Part shown: positions 25,013 to 34,146 of the stretch, piece after piece
Numbering within the stretch: position 1 is the stretch's first letter
How the letters are laid out: the number at the start of each line of letters is the position of its first letter
Assembly (NCBI GenBank): GCA_002392965.1
Contig: DGIA01000003.1
Location: forward strand, 41,446-97,683
Source: Bacteroidales bacterium UBA3834
GTDB lineage: Bacteria > Bacteroidota > Bacteroidia > Bacteroidales > P3
Direction of reading: 5' to 3'
DNA length: 56,238 bases
Program-made: the position numbers and the translations under genes
The notes under the pieces: model-generated
Seen by the model: the letters and a program-made list of their open reading frames with translations, nothing else
What the model was told of the DNA's origin: nothing
The model's database searches: none

Positions 25013-27837
25013 AAATACTCACCGACACCCTGCATCGTATAGCATACGCCACGGATGCCTCCATCTATCGTGAATTACCCATGGGTGTCGCCTACCCAGA
25101 GAATGATGACGACATCATCGAACTCATCGCGGAGGCTCGGCGCAGACACACCCATCTGATTCCCCGTGCAGGGGGCACCAGTATCGCTGGTCAGGTGGTG
25201 GGCGACGGCATCGTGGCTGATATTAGCCGCCATTTCAATCGAATCCTAGAAGTCAATCCAATCGAACGTTGGGTTTGGGTTGAGCCGGGTGTGGTGCGTG
25301 ATGAATTGAATAAGATGCTTGAACCGTACGGTCTCTTCTTCAGCCCAGAGACCTCCACCTCCAATCGCTGCTGCATCGGCGGTATGGTGGGCAACAACTC
25401 CTGCGGCACCCACTCGCTCGTGTATGGTAGTACTCGTCATCATGTTCTGGCATTAAAGGGTATTTTGAGTGATGGTGCGCGTTTTGATACGACATCTCCA
25501 GATAAGGACAATGTCTTGCTGTCCAAGATATATGCCCAACTGAGAACCTGGGCGGACGATTCTTGCATCAGGCAGCAGATTGCCGACAATTTCCCCGATC
25601 CTTCGCTGCAACGCCGCAGTTGCGGTTACGCTATCGATGAGGCCATCGGGGGTGAGCTGGATCTCTGCAAACTTCTTTGCGGTAGCGAGGGCACGCTGGC
25701 TTTCATCACCGCGATACAGCTCTCGCTCGATCCGATCCCGCCACAAAACAACATGGTGCTTTGTGTCCATTGCAATTCGTTGCAGGACAGCTATCGTGCA
25801 AACCTTGTGGCTCTGGCTCACCGTCCTGTGGCGGTGGAGCTGATGGATGGTAAACTCATCACGTTCTGTCGGGGCAACCATTCGCAACAGCAGAATCTCT
25901 TTTTTGTTCAAGGGGAACCGCAGGCTTTGCTCATCGTCGAGTTTAACGGAGATGGTATGGAGACTCAGGCGAACGCCCTTGAAAAAGAACTGCTTGACAG
26001 CGGGTTTGCTTATTTCTGCAGCCGCGTCTATGGCAGCGACATCAATCGCGTATGGGCGGTGCGAAAGGCAGGTTTGGGTGTGCTTACCAGCGGTAAAAGG
26101 GACGATAAGCCTATCGGCGTCATCGAGGATACCGCGGTTGCGCCCGAACGACTCCCCGATTATCTGGACGAGTTCGAGCGAATGATGCAGCGTCTCGGAC
26201 TCAGTTGCGTCTATTATGGTCATATCAGCACCGGAGAATTGCACCTGCGTCCTATCCTGAATGTGAAGCAGGCGTCCGACCGGCGGCTCTTCCGTCAGGT
26301 GGCAGAGGAAACGGCCCGGTTGGTGCGTAAGTATCGTGGCAGTTTGAGCGGTGAGCATGGCGACGGTCGTCTCCGTGGTGAATTCATACCGCTTGTCTAT
26401 GGCCAGGAGGTGTATGAGCTGATGCGTCAAGTGAAGCAATGTTGGGATCCTGATGGGGTGTTCAACATGCACAATATAGTGGATACGCCTCCGATGGATC
26501 AGTATCTGCGCTATGATGTGGAACAGCCATATCTTTGTCCGGACAAAGACTTGATGTGTACCATAGAGCAATGCAACGGTGCGGGCGATTGCCGCAAGAG
26601 CAACGTCATCGGCGGCACCATGTGCCCCACGTTCAAGCTCTCTCACGACGAGCTCCTTTCCACCCGTGCCCGAGCCAATGTGCTGCGCGAGATACTCACC
26701 AGGGGATTGCCCAAGGATGCCGATACGACAGAGAGTAAAGCCATCAAGGAAATGCTCTACAGTTGCCTGGCTTGCAAGGGGTGCCGTGGAGAATGCCCAT
26801 CGAATGTCGATATGACGAATATCCGTGCACGGGTTCTGCAGATGCTCTACGACCGGCATGGGACACCTTTCCGCAGCTGGATGGTGGCACGGATGGCTGT
26901 CATAGAACGTCTGGGGCATATTGTTTGGCCCTTGTACAACCTGTTTGCCCATATGCCATGGAGTGCAGCCATCATCAAGAAAATCGTCTCGTTTGCTCCT
27001 GGACGGGACATTCCACCTCTCTCTCCGTGCACCATGCGCCAACTGGTTGAAAAACACATAACACATAGCTCGATAACTTCCACCAGGGGCACTGTACTTC
27101 TTTTCGCCGATGAATTCACTGATTTGCAGGAGGCGGAATTAGGATTGACTTTTGCTCGATTGCTCACCTCCTTGGGCTACCGTGTAATCGTGCCTAAACA
27201 TGGCGAGAGTGGACGTGCGGCCATTTCGAAAGGCAGTTTGCATCTGGCAGCCCGTTATGCCACTGACAATGTACGCCGACTTAAAGATTGTGTCACAGAG
27301 AATACCCCCCTGGTGGGCATCGAACCCAGTTGTATCCTTTCGTTCCGCGACGAGTATCCCGACCTGGTGCCTTCCGACTTGCGTGCTGATGCCGAACGGC
27401 TGGGACGCAATTGCCTGCTTTATGACGAGTTCATCATGCGCGAAGTCGCCAAAGGCAATATTACAGCCGACCAGTTCCGGTCAGACACCATAGAGGTGTG
27501 GCTCCATGGGCACTGCCACCAGAAGTCGTTGGTCGGCATCGACAAGACTGCCGCCATGCTTCGCTTGCTCCCCGGTTGCGACCTGCATATCATCCCCTCT
27601 TCCTGCTGCGGTATGGCCGGCTCCTTCGGATATGAGAAAGAGCACTATCAGACTTCGCTCGCCATCGGCGAGATGCTGCTTTTCCCCACCGTTCGCAAAG
27701 CCCTCGAGAGTGTGCCCCATGAGATACCTGCCTATATTGCCGCTCCGGGTACTTCCTGCCGCCAGCAGATACTTGACGGCACGGGTCACCATGCACTCCA
27801 CCCCATTGAGATCATGTATCAGTATTTAAGCCACTAA
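25009..27837 (+). CDS. FAD-linked and Fe-S dehydrogenase (GlcD-GlcF fusion, D-lactate dehydrogenase/YdiJ-like)
   Basis: A 942-aa fusion. The N-terminal FAD domain contains PRAGGTSIAGQVVGDGIVAD and GGMVGNNSCGTHS; the FAD-oxidase C-terminal part contains YYGHISTGELHLRP and LSGEHGDGRLRGEF. Two 4Fe-4S sites follow (CTIEQCNGAGDCRKSN...CP and YSCLACKGCRGECPSNVDM), then a CCG-type domain with SSCCGMAGSFGYEKEHY. Relatives oxidise D-lactate or D-2-hydroxyacids and pass electrons to the respiratory chain. It overlaps wbpI by 4 nt and precedes the O-antigen ligase by 3 nt, so it is embedded in the glycan operon. Whether it has a glycan role is unknown. Confidence 0.85.
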   Translation: MKILTDTLHRIAYATDASIYRELPMGVAYPENDDDIIELIAEARRRHTHLIPRAGGTSIAGQVVGDGIVADISRHFNRILEVNPIERWVWVEPGVVRDELNKMLEPYGLFFSPETSTSNRCCIGGMVGNNSCGTHSLVYGSTRHHVLALKGILSDGARFDTTSPDKDNVLLSKIYAQLRTWADDSCIRQQIADNFPDPSLQRRSCGYAIDEAIGGELDLCKLLCGSEGTLAFITAIQLSLDPIPPQNNMVLCVHCNSLQDSYRANLVALAHRPVAVELMDGKLITFCRGNHSQQQNLFFVQGEPQALLIVEFNGDGMETQANALEKELLDSGFAYFCSRVYGSDINRVWAVRKAGLGVLTSGKRDDKPIGVIEDTAVAPERLPDYLDEFERMMQRLGLSCVYYGHISTGELHLRPILNVKQASDRRLFRQVAEETARLVRKYRGSLSGEHGDGRLRGEFIPLVYGQEVYELMRQVKQCWDPDGVFNMHNIVDTPPMDQYLRYDVEQPYLCPDKDLMCTIEQCNGAGDCRKSNVIGGTMCPTFKLSHDELLSTRARANVLREILTRGLPKDADTTESKAIKEMLYSCLACKGCRGECPSNVDMTNIRARVLQMLYDRHGTPFRSWMVARMAVIERLGHIVWPLYNLFAHMPWSAAIIKKIVSFAPGRDIPPLSPCTMRQLVEKHITHSSITSTRGTVLLFADEFTDLQEAELGLTFARLLTSLGYRVIVPKHGESGRAAISKGSLHLAARYATDNVRRLKDCVTENTPLVGIEPSCILSFRDEYPDLVPSDLRADAERLGRNCLLYDEFIMREVAKGNITADQFRSDTIEVWLHGHCHQKSLVGIDKTAAMLRLLPGCDLHIIPSSCCGMAGSFGYEKEHYQTSLAIGEMLLFPTVRKALESVPHEIPAYIAAPGTSCRQQILDGTGHHALHPIEIMYQYLSH

Positions 27838-27840
27838 CCG

Positions 27841-29103
27841 ATGTCGCACCATTTGTTTAAAGATTTGTCCTGGCCGGAGCGGGTTGTGTTTGTGGCGTTG
27901 GCATTCACGGTTGTTTCTATCACTCTGTGGTGGCGACTGGGTATCGTGGCTGTTTGTGTGCTTGCGGGGCTGTCTGTGATTAAAATGTTCTACACTCGAA
28001 CCTTCGGGAACCGTTCGCTGACTTTGTCTCAGAGGGTTTGTCTATGGGCGATGGTGGCATACTGGCTCCTGTATGCGCTGTCTGCCCTTGTCAGTTCAAA
28101 CCATACCGAAGGGTGGTTCCGGACGGTCGTCAAATTGTATTTCCTGATTATCCCGCTGCTGTGTCTGCTGGCCGACACGTCCTACCTTACACGAACCCGC
28201 ATCAAGGCCTTGTTTCAGGTGTTCACGGCCACGTTGCTCGTCCGCTTCGCGGTTTGCCTTGTGATCAGCGGATTCCAATTGGTTCAAGGAGTACCGGCGG
28301 TAGAGGTGAGAGACTGGCAGGACGACCCGCTGGGGATGCACCATAACTACCTTGCGCTCTATATTGATGCTGCTGTTGTTTTCTTGTATGGCTGCATTAT
28401 ATACACTCCTAAGGAAAAACGCCGGAGAGATTGGCCGCTACTCTTTGGGGCTCTTGTCGTTCTTGCGGTGTATCTTTTCATGTCCTTTTCCCGCTCGGGC
28501 ATTGTTACCTTGATTCTGTTTTTCGCTCTTGCCCTGGTGCATCTTACCTTCTTCCGGAAGAAGTACAAGGTGGCAATGGTCATTGCACTGGTTTCTCTGG
28601 TTTTTTCTGCGGGATTATACTTTGTCGAACCTTCGGCGTTTTCCCGGTTTGAAGCCCTTGCACATTGGGATGAGAACCATGTGCCTGATGACCGTGTGAT
28701 TGCGTGGGAATGTGGCGTCAAAGCTACCGAGGGGCATTTGATGTTCGGCTATGGAGTGGGAGATTGCAGCGCCCAACTACGGGAGAAGTTCGAGGAGAGA
28801 GGCTACCGGAAAGCAGTTGATGTCGGCTACAACAGCCACAATCAGTACATTGAGACTGTCCTTGAGACGGGGATTGCAGGGCTGGTAGTGTTGCTGTTCA
28901 TGTTACTCGCACCGTTGGTGATCGCTTTGTCCAAGGGAACCCGCAGCTTCGTAGCCGTAATGGTTGTGATGGTGGTTGTCGTCATGAATATATTCGAGGT
29001 GATGCTCAACCGGCAGATGGGCGTGCAGTTTATAGCCCTCGTCTATTGCCTCCTGATTCTTGGTGTCGGCAGCCGCATGCCGAAAAGGTTGTCAAGTGTC
29101 TGA
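27841..29103 (+). CDS. O-antigen ligase family membrane protein (WaaL/Wzy_C)
   Basis: A 420-aa polytopic inner-membrane protein with about 11-12 hydrophobic segments. The long periplasmic loop near residues 245-330 contains FGYGVGDCSAQLREKF and SHNQYIETVLETGIAGL, the signature of the O-antigen ligase/polymerase superfamily. A separate Wzy candidate is at 30,772-32,064, so this gene is best read as the ligase joining finished glycan to lipid A-core. It ends the plus-strand operon. Its last codons (KRLSSV) lie inside 11-bp repeat array E. Confidence 0.8.
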   Translation: MSHHLFKDLSWPERVVFVALAFTVVSITLWWRLGIVAVCVLAGLSVIKMFYTRTFGNRSLTLSQRVCLWAMVAYWLLYALSALVSSNHTEGWFRTVVKLYFLIIPLLCLLADTSYLTRTRIKALFQVFTATLLVRFAVCLVISGFQLVQGVPAVEVRDWQDDPLGMHHNYLALYIDAAVVFLYGCIIYTPKEKRRRDWPLLFGALVVLAVYLFMSFSRSGIVTLILFFALALVHLTFFRKKYKVAMVIALVSLVFSAGLYFVEPSAFSRFEALAHWDENHVPDDRVIAWECGVKATEGHLMFGYGVGDCSAQLREKFEERGYRKAVDVGYNSHNQYIETVLETGIAGLVVLLFMLLAPLVIALSKGTRSFVAVMVVMVVVVMNIFEVMLNRQMGVQFIALVYCLLILGVGSRMPKRLSSV

Positions 29104-29157
29104 CAAAGGTTTACCCAAGGCTTGACTAAGGAGTAACAAGTGCCTAACATGGGACTT
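29081..29157. repeat. 11-bp-period repeat array E over the 3' end of the ligase gene
   Basis: Seven degenerate 11-bp units, each with CAAGG, CAAAGG, CTAAGG or CAAGTG at the same phase: CGAAAAGGTTG, TCAAGTGTCTG, ACAAAGGTTTA, CCCAAGGCTTG, ACTAAGGAGTA, ACAAGTGCCTA, ACATGGGACTT. The first two units encode the last codons of the ligase. This is the weakest of the five arrays. After it, 29,158-29,331 contains only a small hairpin (AACCGC-CGCATT-GCGGTT, 29,272-29,289) and no gene. Confidence 0.6.
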
Positions 29158-29331
29158 GCCTGCCCAAGGCTCATATTTGAATAGTTTCTCAGTATGTCAA
29201 AGTGCTCTCTTTGAGAGTTTTGGATTGGTTTGCGCTGGCCAGTTCGCGTCCCTTTCCGCGTGCAAAGATACAACCGCCGCATTGCGGTTTACGAATCTCG
29301 GCGAAAAAAAATCAAAAAAATTTTTTCGAGC

Positions 29332-29493
29332 GTGACAGCGTGACACCGTGACAGTTTATTTTATGGTTACCCTACTTGCTAAAAATAGGCCTTATATCTA
29401 TATATTTATATTAATATAAATATATAGATATAAGAATTCAATTTTGACTTTTGGAATACCAGTTTTTAAACTGTCACGGTGTCACGGTGTCAC
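29332..29493. repeat. Nested inverted repeats with 44-bp perfect palindrome between converging operons
   Basis: The outer arms are 26 bp with one mismatch: 29,332-29,357 is built of 8-bp units CGTGACAG/CGTGACAC, and 29,468-29,493 is its reverse complement. Midway, 29,391-29,434 is a perfect 44-bp AT-rich palindrome (22-bp arms, no loop, centre TATATTAATATA). A smaller CAGTTT-TT-AAACTG dyad touches the right arm. It sits 8 bp from the wzx stop, between converging operons, so it may stop transcription in both directions. A miniature mobile element is an alternative. Confidence 0.85.
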
Positions 29494-29500
29494 GGTAACC

Positions 29501-30775
29501 TCACCCTTTGGCGAAGTGGCGGGTCATAAGGATGCTCGTCAGATAGACGGCGCCCATCATCACGGCATAGAGGATGAGGGTGGCCTCTATCGTCCCGAAG
29601 AAAGCATTTCCTAACCAGATGGGAACGATGGAAGCGATGACGTACAGCACCTGCCAGAAGAAGAAGTGCTTGAGTTTGTCGGCGACAATGAAGAGGCCGC
29701 TGAGAGGGTTGGCGATGAACGACAGCACCATCATCGGCGCCAGAATCTGGGCATATTGGCCGGCAATGTACCATTCCGACCCCAGAATCACCTTCATGAG
29801 CCAAGGGAGGAACCACACGAGAACCACTAATGCGCCGAATCCCATCAAGACGGTTAGTTTGAGGATTTTGTCGAAGCTCTTCAGGCATTGGCCGGTTTGC
29901 TGGAATTCCTCGTTGGCCCGCTGGCGATAGACGTCTCCGAGGGTGTTGCCTATCACGGTGATGGGCAGCACGAACACCATTGTGGCCATAGAGAAGTAGC
30001 CGGCTTGGTCGGCGTTGAAGAATGCTGTCAGCAGCAGCACGGGCATGCTCTGTCCGAGGGTGTTGAGCAGGCGTCCCGGCATAGTGTAGAGCGGGAATTC
30101 TTTGTATTTGACGGCACTCTGCAGGAGGCCTGAGAGGCGTACCTGCCGGAAGGTGGCACCGTCGGTGAGAAGGGCGCGGATGGCACATCCGAGGGCGGAA
30201 ACGATGCGGCCGATCATGTCGCCGATGACGAGCCCTTGGCTGACTAGATGGACGAAGCCGAGGAAGACTTTCCCGAGGGTGATGGCACCGGCGTTGACCA
30301 TTTTGTTTATGGACAGGGCTTTGAAGTATTTTTCCCTTACGCACCATTCGTTATAGACGTTGAACACAATGATGCAGAAGGCGGAGATGGGGCAGACGTA
30401 AAGCCATCGTGCCAGGTCGGGCTCGTTCATCCACTGTGCCAGGTTGTCGGCGAACAGAATCTGCAGGATGGGCCAAATGACGGCCATGATGACGAATCCG
30501 ACGGCCACGGAGAGTGCGGCCAGATGGGCGGCTTCCTTCTTGTCTTTGGCCACCAGGATGCCGCTTTCATATTTGCCAGAGCCGACGACAGCGAGCACGG
30601 ACACAATGGATGTAATGACTGCGAGGAGGCCGAACTGGGCGGGAGTGAAGATGCGTCCCAGCACGGGGTAGAACAGCAAGGGCAGCACTTGCGCGATGGC
30701 GACACCGCCCGAGAGGGTGAAGCTGTTCTTGAGGAATTCGCTGGAAGCGAGTTTTGAACGCAACTGATTGATCAT
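29501..30775 (-). CDS. wzx: Lipid-linked oligosaccharide flippase (Wzx-like, MATE/MVF superfamily)
   Basis: A 424-aa polytopic membrane protein with about 12 hydrophobic helices. The N-terminal FLKNSFTLSGGVAIAQVLPLLFYPVLGRIFTP arrangement and the SGKYESGILVAKDKKEA loop are typical of Wzx/RfbX-like flippases, which move undecaprenyl-linked repeat units to the periplasmic side. The ATG at 30,775 (MINQLRSKLASS) overlaps the wzy stop by 4 nt and was chosen over the longer frame. Last gene of the wzz-wzy-wzx operon; it converges on the ligase operon. Confidence 0.85.
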   Translation of the reverse strand: MINQLRSKLASSEFLKNSFTLSGGVAIAQVLPLLFYPVLGRIFTPAQFGLLAVITSIVSVLAVVGSGKYESGILVAKDKKEAAHLAALSVAVGFVIMAVIWPILQILFADNLAQWMNEPDLARWLYVCPISAFCIIVFNVYNEWCVREKYFKALSINKMVNAGAITLGKVFLGFVHLVSQGLVIGDMIGRIVSALGCAIRALLTDGATFRQVRLSGLLQSAVKYKEFPLYTMPGRLLNTLGQSMPVLLLTAFFNADQAGYFSMATMVFVLPITVIGNTLGDVYRQRANEEFQQTGQCLKSFDKILKLTVLMGFGALVVLVWFLPWLMKVILGSEWYIAGQYAQILAPMMVLSFIANPLSGLFIVADKLKHFFFWQVLYVIASIVPIWLGNAFFGTIEATLILYAVMMGAVYLTSILMTRHFAKG

Positions 30776-32064
30776 GGCTGTGTTTGCTGATGGGGGATGA
30801 GGAAGCACACGGCCAACAACAGGGTGAGGCCGCCGTGGGTCAGCAGGCTGGTGAAGAGGGCGCTGTTAAGGAAGGTATAAACAAGGAGTGCGAGGAGACC
30901 GAAGAATCGGGGGTTGTCCATCTGGGCACCGACCAGGCGGATGAAGAGTGCACCACCGGCGACAAAGAGGATTGCGCCGATGTGGCCGAAGTTCATGAAT
31001 CCGTCGGCGACGATGCCGGTGTTGCAATTGGTAGTGGTGCGGTTGTACATCATTTCCCCGATGAGGTGAGAGGGCTCCACCCCGTAGGGGTAGTCGAACC
31101 AATGGTGGAGGAAACTGTGGGAGAGGAGCATGGGGTGTCCGTCGAAGAAGGTGAAGTAGTTGTCGCTGACAATCACGGGGATGAAGAAAATGCGCCGGAG
31201 GATGATGGATTCGGCCATGAGATTTCCTGTTGTGAGATTGAGTAGTGCGGATGCGGCGCAGATGGCGGCAATGCCATAGAGAATCATTCCCGATTTGGCA
31301 TGATGGCTTTTGAACAGGAAGAAGAGGAGGACGACGGCGATGGAGAAGAGGGTGCTTTTCTCGGGGTTGAGCATATAAAGGAAAAGCATGGCGAGCACGC
31401 CGATGGCGGTCATCCACCAGTTGCGTTTGATGTCCGTCAGCCCGATGACGATAAGCAAGGGTAGCAGCACCATGCGGAGCGGCCCCATCAGGTAGGAGGT
31501 CAGGAGGGTGTCCTTGGCCGTTACCTCGGCCCGTACATCATAGGTATGGAGCCCCATGTCGAAAAGTGACAGGTCGAAGTGGAAACCTCCGTAGGCCAGC
31601 GGGAAGGGAATCAGGCAGAGAATGCAGATGGCCGGCAAGACAAAGCGTTGCAGTCGGACGGGTATGCGTGGCAGTCTCCATTGCTTCATCTCCATCAGCG
31701 GAGTGCGTAGCAGGATGAGAAAGAGCAGGGTGTATATAGGGAGAAAGATAGTGACGCGACCGAGTTGAAACATCACGATGGAGGGCAGGCAGAAGAGCAG
31801 GGACACAATCATGGAGATGGTGTAGGAGTTGTTGTCTGGCCGGGGAAGGATGAACATCACGTAAGTCAGGATGGCTACAAAGAGCAGCCCCGCGAGTATC
31901 GGTACAGGTGCGGCGTGAAGGTCGAACCCCATTATGTAGCTGTAATTCCGATAGACGAAGCGGACGTATTCGACAGCCATCAGGAGATACATGGCCAGAA
32001 AGACGGCCAGATGGCCCGTTGGGGAGACCAACAGCTTGTAGCCGGATTTAGCGATTGATTTCAT
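30772..32064 (-). CDS. wzy: Probable O-antigen/oligosaccharide polymerase (Wzy-like)
   Basis: A 430-aa membrane protein with around 11-12 hydrophobic segments and a large loop near residues 285-355 (SDNYFTFFDGHPMLLSHSFL through YGVEPSHLIGEMMYN). Wzy proteins are poorly conserved, so the call rests on topology, on the loop that recalls oligosaccharide repeat-unit polymerases, and on position between a Wzz-like gene and a Wzx flippase. It would polymerise repeat units at the periplasmic face. It overlaps the upstream gene by 17 nt and the downstream gene by 4 nt. Confidence 0.75.
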   Translation of the reverse strand: MKSIAKSGYKLLVSPTGHLAVFLAMYLLMAVEYVRFVYRNYSYIMGFDLHAAPVPILAGLLFVAILTYVMFILPRPDNNSYTISMIVSLLFCLPSIVMFQLGRVTIFLPIYTLLFLILLRTPLMEMKQWRLPRIPVRLQRFVLPAICILCLIPFPLAYGGFHFDLSLFDMGLHTYDVRAEVTAKDTLLTSYLMGPLRMVLLPLLIVIGLTDIKRNWWMTAIGVLAMLFLYMLNPEKSTLFSIAVVLLFFLFKSHHAKSGMILYGIAAICAASALLNLTTGNLMAESIILRRIFFIPVIVSDNYFTFFDGHPMLLSHSFLHHWFDYPYGVEPSHLIGEMMYNRTTTNCNTGIVADGFMNFGHIGAILFVAGGALFIRLVGAQMDNPRFFGLLALLVYTFLNSALFTSLLTHGGLTLLLAVCFLIPHQQTQP

Positions 32065-32758
32065 GTGCTCTTTCTCTTTTTCTCAGGAAGCATGCTGCGG
32101 TGCTGAACAGGAAAGCAGCCACCATCGACAAGAGAATCACCCAACCTCTGGCCGGCGTTTTTCGGGCTTGTGGCAGTTCGGCCTTGTTCAGAAGTCCAAG
32201 GTATTTTTCGCCTCCGGCATTCTTCAGCTCCACAGCCTCCAGCTGCCTGTGCAGTTCTACTTCAAAAGCGGCAAGACTGTCGTTCCTTGTGCTGGGGAGA
32301 AGGGTGAGCTCATTACGAAGTGTCTCCGCCAGACGGCGGCACAAATCGTCGCCGAAGCGAGTCATGGTGTCGTCGGCCATTTGGTAGAGAGCTGCCGCGG
32401 AGGATGCCACTGCCGCGCTGTCGGAGCCAGTAGCAAGCAGGGTGATTTTCTCGGTGTTGTCGTATTTTAGTTTTATTGCAATGTGGTCGTTGATAAGAAG
32501 TTGTTGTAAATATCCATAGAGCCAGTGGCTGTCGTGGAGCGAGAGACCCGACATCACTCGTTCGGGACCTTCCACGTTCTTAAAATAGTTTCTCACTCGG
32601 AATTCGTACCGGACCTCGTACTGGGGCTTCCACGGGAGGTCCCGAGTGACGATGAAACTGATGATGAACATTGCGAGGGTGATTCCGACAATCCACAGCA
32701 TGCTCCCTTTGGAGCCCATCGTGGGGCTACAACTCTCTTTTTTCTTGTCGTTTACCAT
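32048..32758 (-). CDS. Wzz-like chain-length regulator (polysaccharide co-polymerase topology)
   Basis: A 236-aa protein with one membrane segment near the N-terminus (MLWIVGITLAMFIISFIV), a periplasmic domain of about 160 residues rich in predicted helix, and a second membrane segment near the C-terminus (GWVILLSMVAAFLFSTAACF) after a proline-containing KTPARG stretch. That arrangement is the hallmark of Wzz polysaccharide co-polymerases. Sequence similarity to Escherichia Wzz is not obvious by eye, so the call depends on topology and on its place upstream of wzy and wzx. First gene of its operon. Confidence 0.72.
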   Translation of the reverse strand: MVNDKKKESCSPTMGSKGSMLWIVGITLAMFIISFIVTRDLPWKPQYEVRYEFRVRNYFKNVEGPERVMSGLSLHDSHWLYGYLQQLLINDHIAIKLKYDNTEKITLLATGSDSAAVASSAAALYQMADDTMTRFGDDLCRRLAETLRNELTLLPSTRNDSLAAFEVELHRQLEAVELKNAGGEKYLGLLNKAELPQARKTPARGWVILLSMVAAFLFSTAACFLRKRERAHEINR

Positions 32759-32794
32759 AGATCAGATGGTGTCTTGTAGGGCTGAATTATTCGG

Positions 32795-32827
32795 CAAAAG
32801 TACAAAAAAAATGCAAACTGTGACAAA
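32795..32827 (-). promoter_or_regulatory. Bacteroidota-type promoter of the wzz-wzy-wzx operon
   Basis: Read on the minus strand: TTTG at 32,827-32,824, a 21-bp spacer and TACTTTTG at 32,802-32,795, all within consensus. It lies 37 bp upstream of the wzz-like start. No equally good plus-strand promoter for the M64 peptidase was found in this gap. Confidence 0.7.
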
Positions 32828-32893
32828 AAAAAGACATGTTGGCGGCCGGAACGGGCACAATAAATCACTCTGCCTGTCGTTATTAAGGGTAAA

Positions 32894-34117
32894 ATGAAAC
32901 TGAAACCGGTATTTCTCCTGTTGTGTTTGATGCCACTCTGTCTCCACGGGCAGGGAGTGGAGTTCGACCGCTGGTTCAGCGGCGGCACCCTGCGCATCGA
33001 TTGTTTGCGCGAGGGGTCGGCTTTGGGCGACACCGTATGGGTGGAACGCTGGATAAGCCGCCCCGGACGGTGGTTCGGTTCGCGCACCCGGTTGCTCGAT
33101 CCTTTCGACAACGGCGATTACCGCGTGGTGATGCGGGATGCGGCGACCGGACGTGAGCTTTATTCGCGTGGCTACAGCAACCTCTTCCGTGAATATAAGG
33201 ACACCCCCGAGGGGCGCTCCGTGAGCAGACGCTTCGAGGAAACGCTACTGCTGCCGATGCCCAAGGGGAAGGTGCTCATCTCCTTGATGAATCGGGACAA
33301 GACAATGAAACTGCAGCTCCAGACGGTCGTGCCGTTCGACCCGGATAACAGTTTTGTTCTGTCGCCAGACTTGGTCTTTGTGGCCGACACCTACGAATGG
33401 CACGGTGACCCCAGTGTCAAGTTCGATTTGGCCTTTGTCATGCAGGGCTTTGATGACGACACTGCCCACTACAACAAGGTCTGTCGCCGCATGGCGGAGG
33501 GATTCTTCAGTAATGAGCCTTTCCGCAGTCATCGTGAGGATTTCAACCTCTATTTCATCCGTGGTGATGCCGGCGTGGAATACAACACCTTCGGTGCCGA
33601 CCGCTACGCAATGACCTTCAACCTATGGCAGCTGCACGATGAACTGGGCAACACTCCTGCCGACCACATCATTATTATCCTGAACAACGCAAAGTACGGC
33701 GGCGGCGCCATCTACAATTTCTATTCAGTCAGCTCACTGCATTCGATGGCCGAAATGGTGCTCACGCACGAGCTGGGTCACGGCATCGGCGGCCTGGCCG
33801 ACGAATATGTCGATGAAGAACTCAGCTACGCCGACCTGCACCGCTCCGCCTTCGAGCCCCTGGAACCCAACATCACCAATCTTGTCGATTTCCAAAGCAA
33901 GTGGAAGCCGATGCTCCCCAAGGGGACCCCGGTGCCCACGCCCGACGCACAGGTGCCGCGTTCGGAAAACGGCCCCCTGGGTGTCTATGAAGGTGCCGGT
34001 TACTCCTCCAAGGGCGTATATCGTCCGGCCATGCACTGCATGATGCGCGACTACGCTCCCTTCTGCCCCGTCTGCCGTCAACGGATTGAGGCCGTGATTG
34101 GACTTTACGCGAATTAG
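32894..34117 (+). CDS. Secreted M64-family (IgA-protease-like) metallopeptidase
   Basis: A 407-aa protein with a signal peptide (about residues 1-20, ending LCLHGQG), an N-terminal beta-rich domain, and a C-terminal peptidase domain. The zinc motif is HELGHGIGGLADEY, the HExxH plus DEY arrangement of family M64, named after the Clostridium ramosum IgA protease. Downstream, MHCMMRDYAPFCPVC is also conserved in the family. The substrate is unknown; Bacteroidales members are common and cannot be assumed to cut IgA. No T9SS sorting domain is present, so a periplasmic or outer-surface location is open. Confidence 0.9.
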   Translation: MKLKPVFLLLCLMPLCLHGQGVEFDRWFSGGTLRIDCLREGSALGDTVWVERWISRPGRWFGSRTRLLDPFDNGDYRVVMRDAATGRELYSRGYSNLFREYKDTPEGRSVSRRFEETLLLPMPKGKVLISLMNRDKTMKLQLQTVVPFDPDNSFVLSPDLVFVADTYEWHGDPSVKFDLAFVMQGFDDDTAHYNKVCRRMAEGFFSNEPFRSHREDFNLYFIRGDAGVEYNTFGADRYAMTFNLWQLHDELGNTPADHIIIILNNAKYGGGAIYNFYSVSSLHSMAEMVLTHELGHGIGGLADEYVDEELSYADLHRSAFEPLEPNITNLVDFQSKWKPMLPKGTPVPTPDAQVPRSENGPLGVYEGAGYSSKGVYRPAMHCMMRDYAPFCPVCRQRIEAVIGLYAN

Positions 34118-34146
34118 ACACAATGGAAGCAAAAGATACGATACAA

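Noticed and set aside
29263..29270. Minus-strand promoter (TATCTTTG) reading antisense into the ligase gene
   Set aside because: The -7 box fits, but no TTTG is found at the right spacing and there is no gene downstream in that direction.
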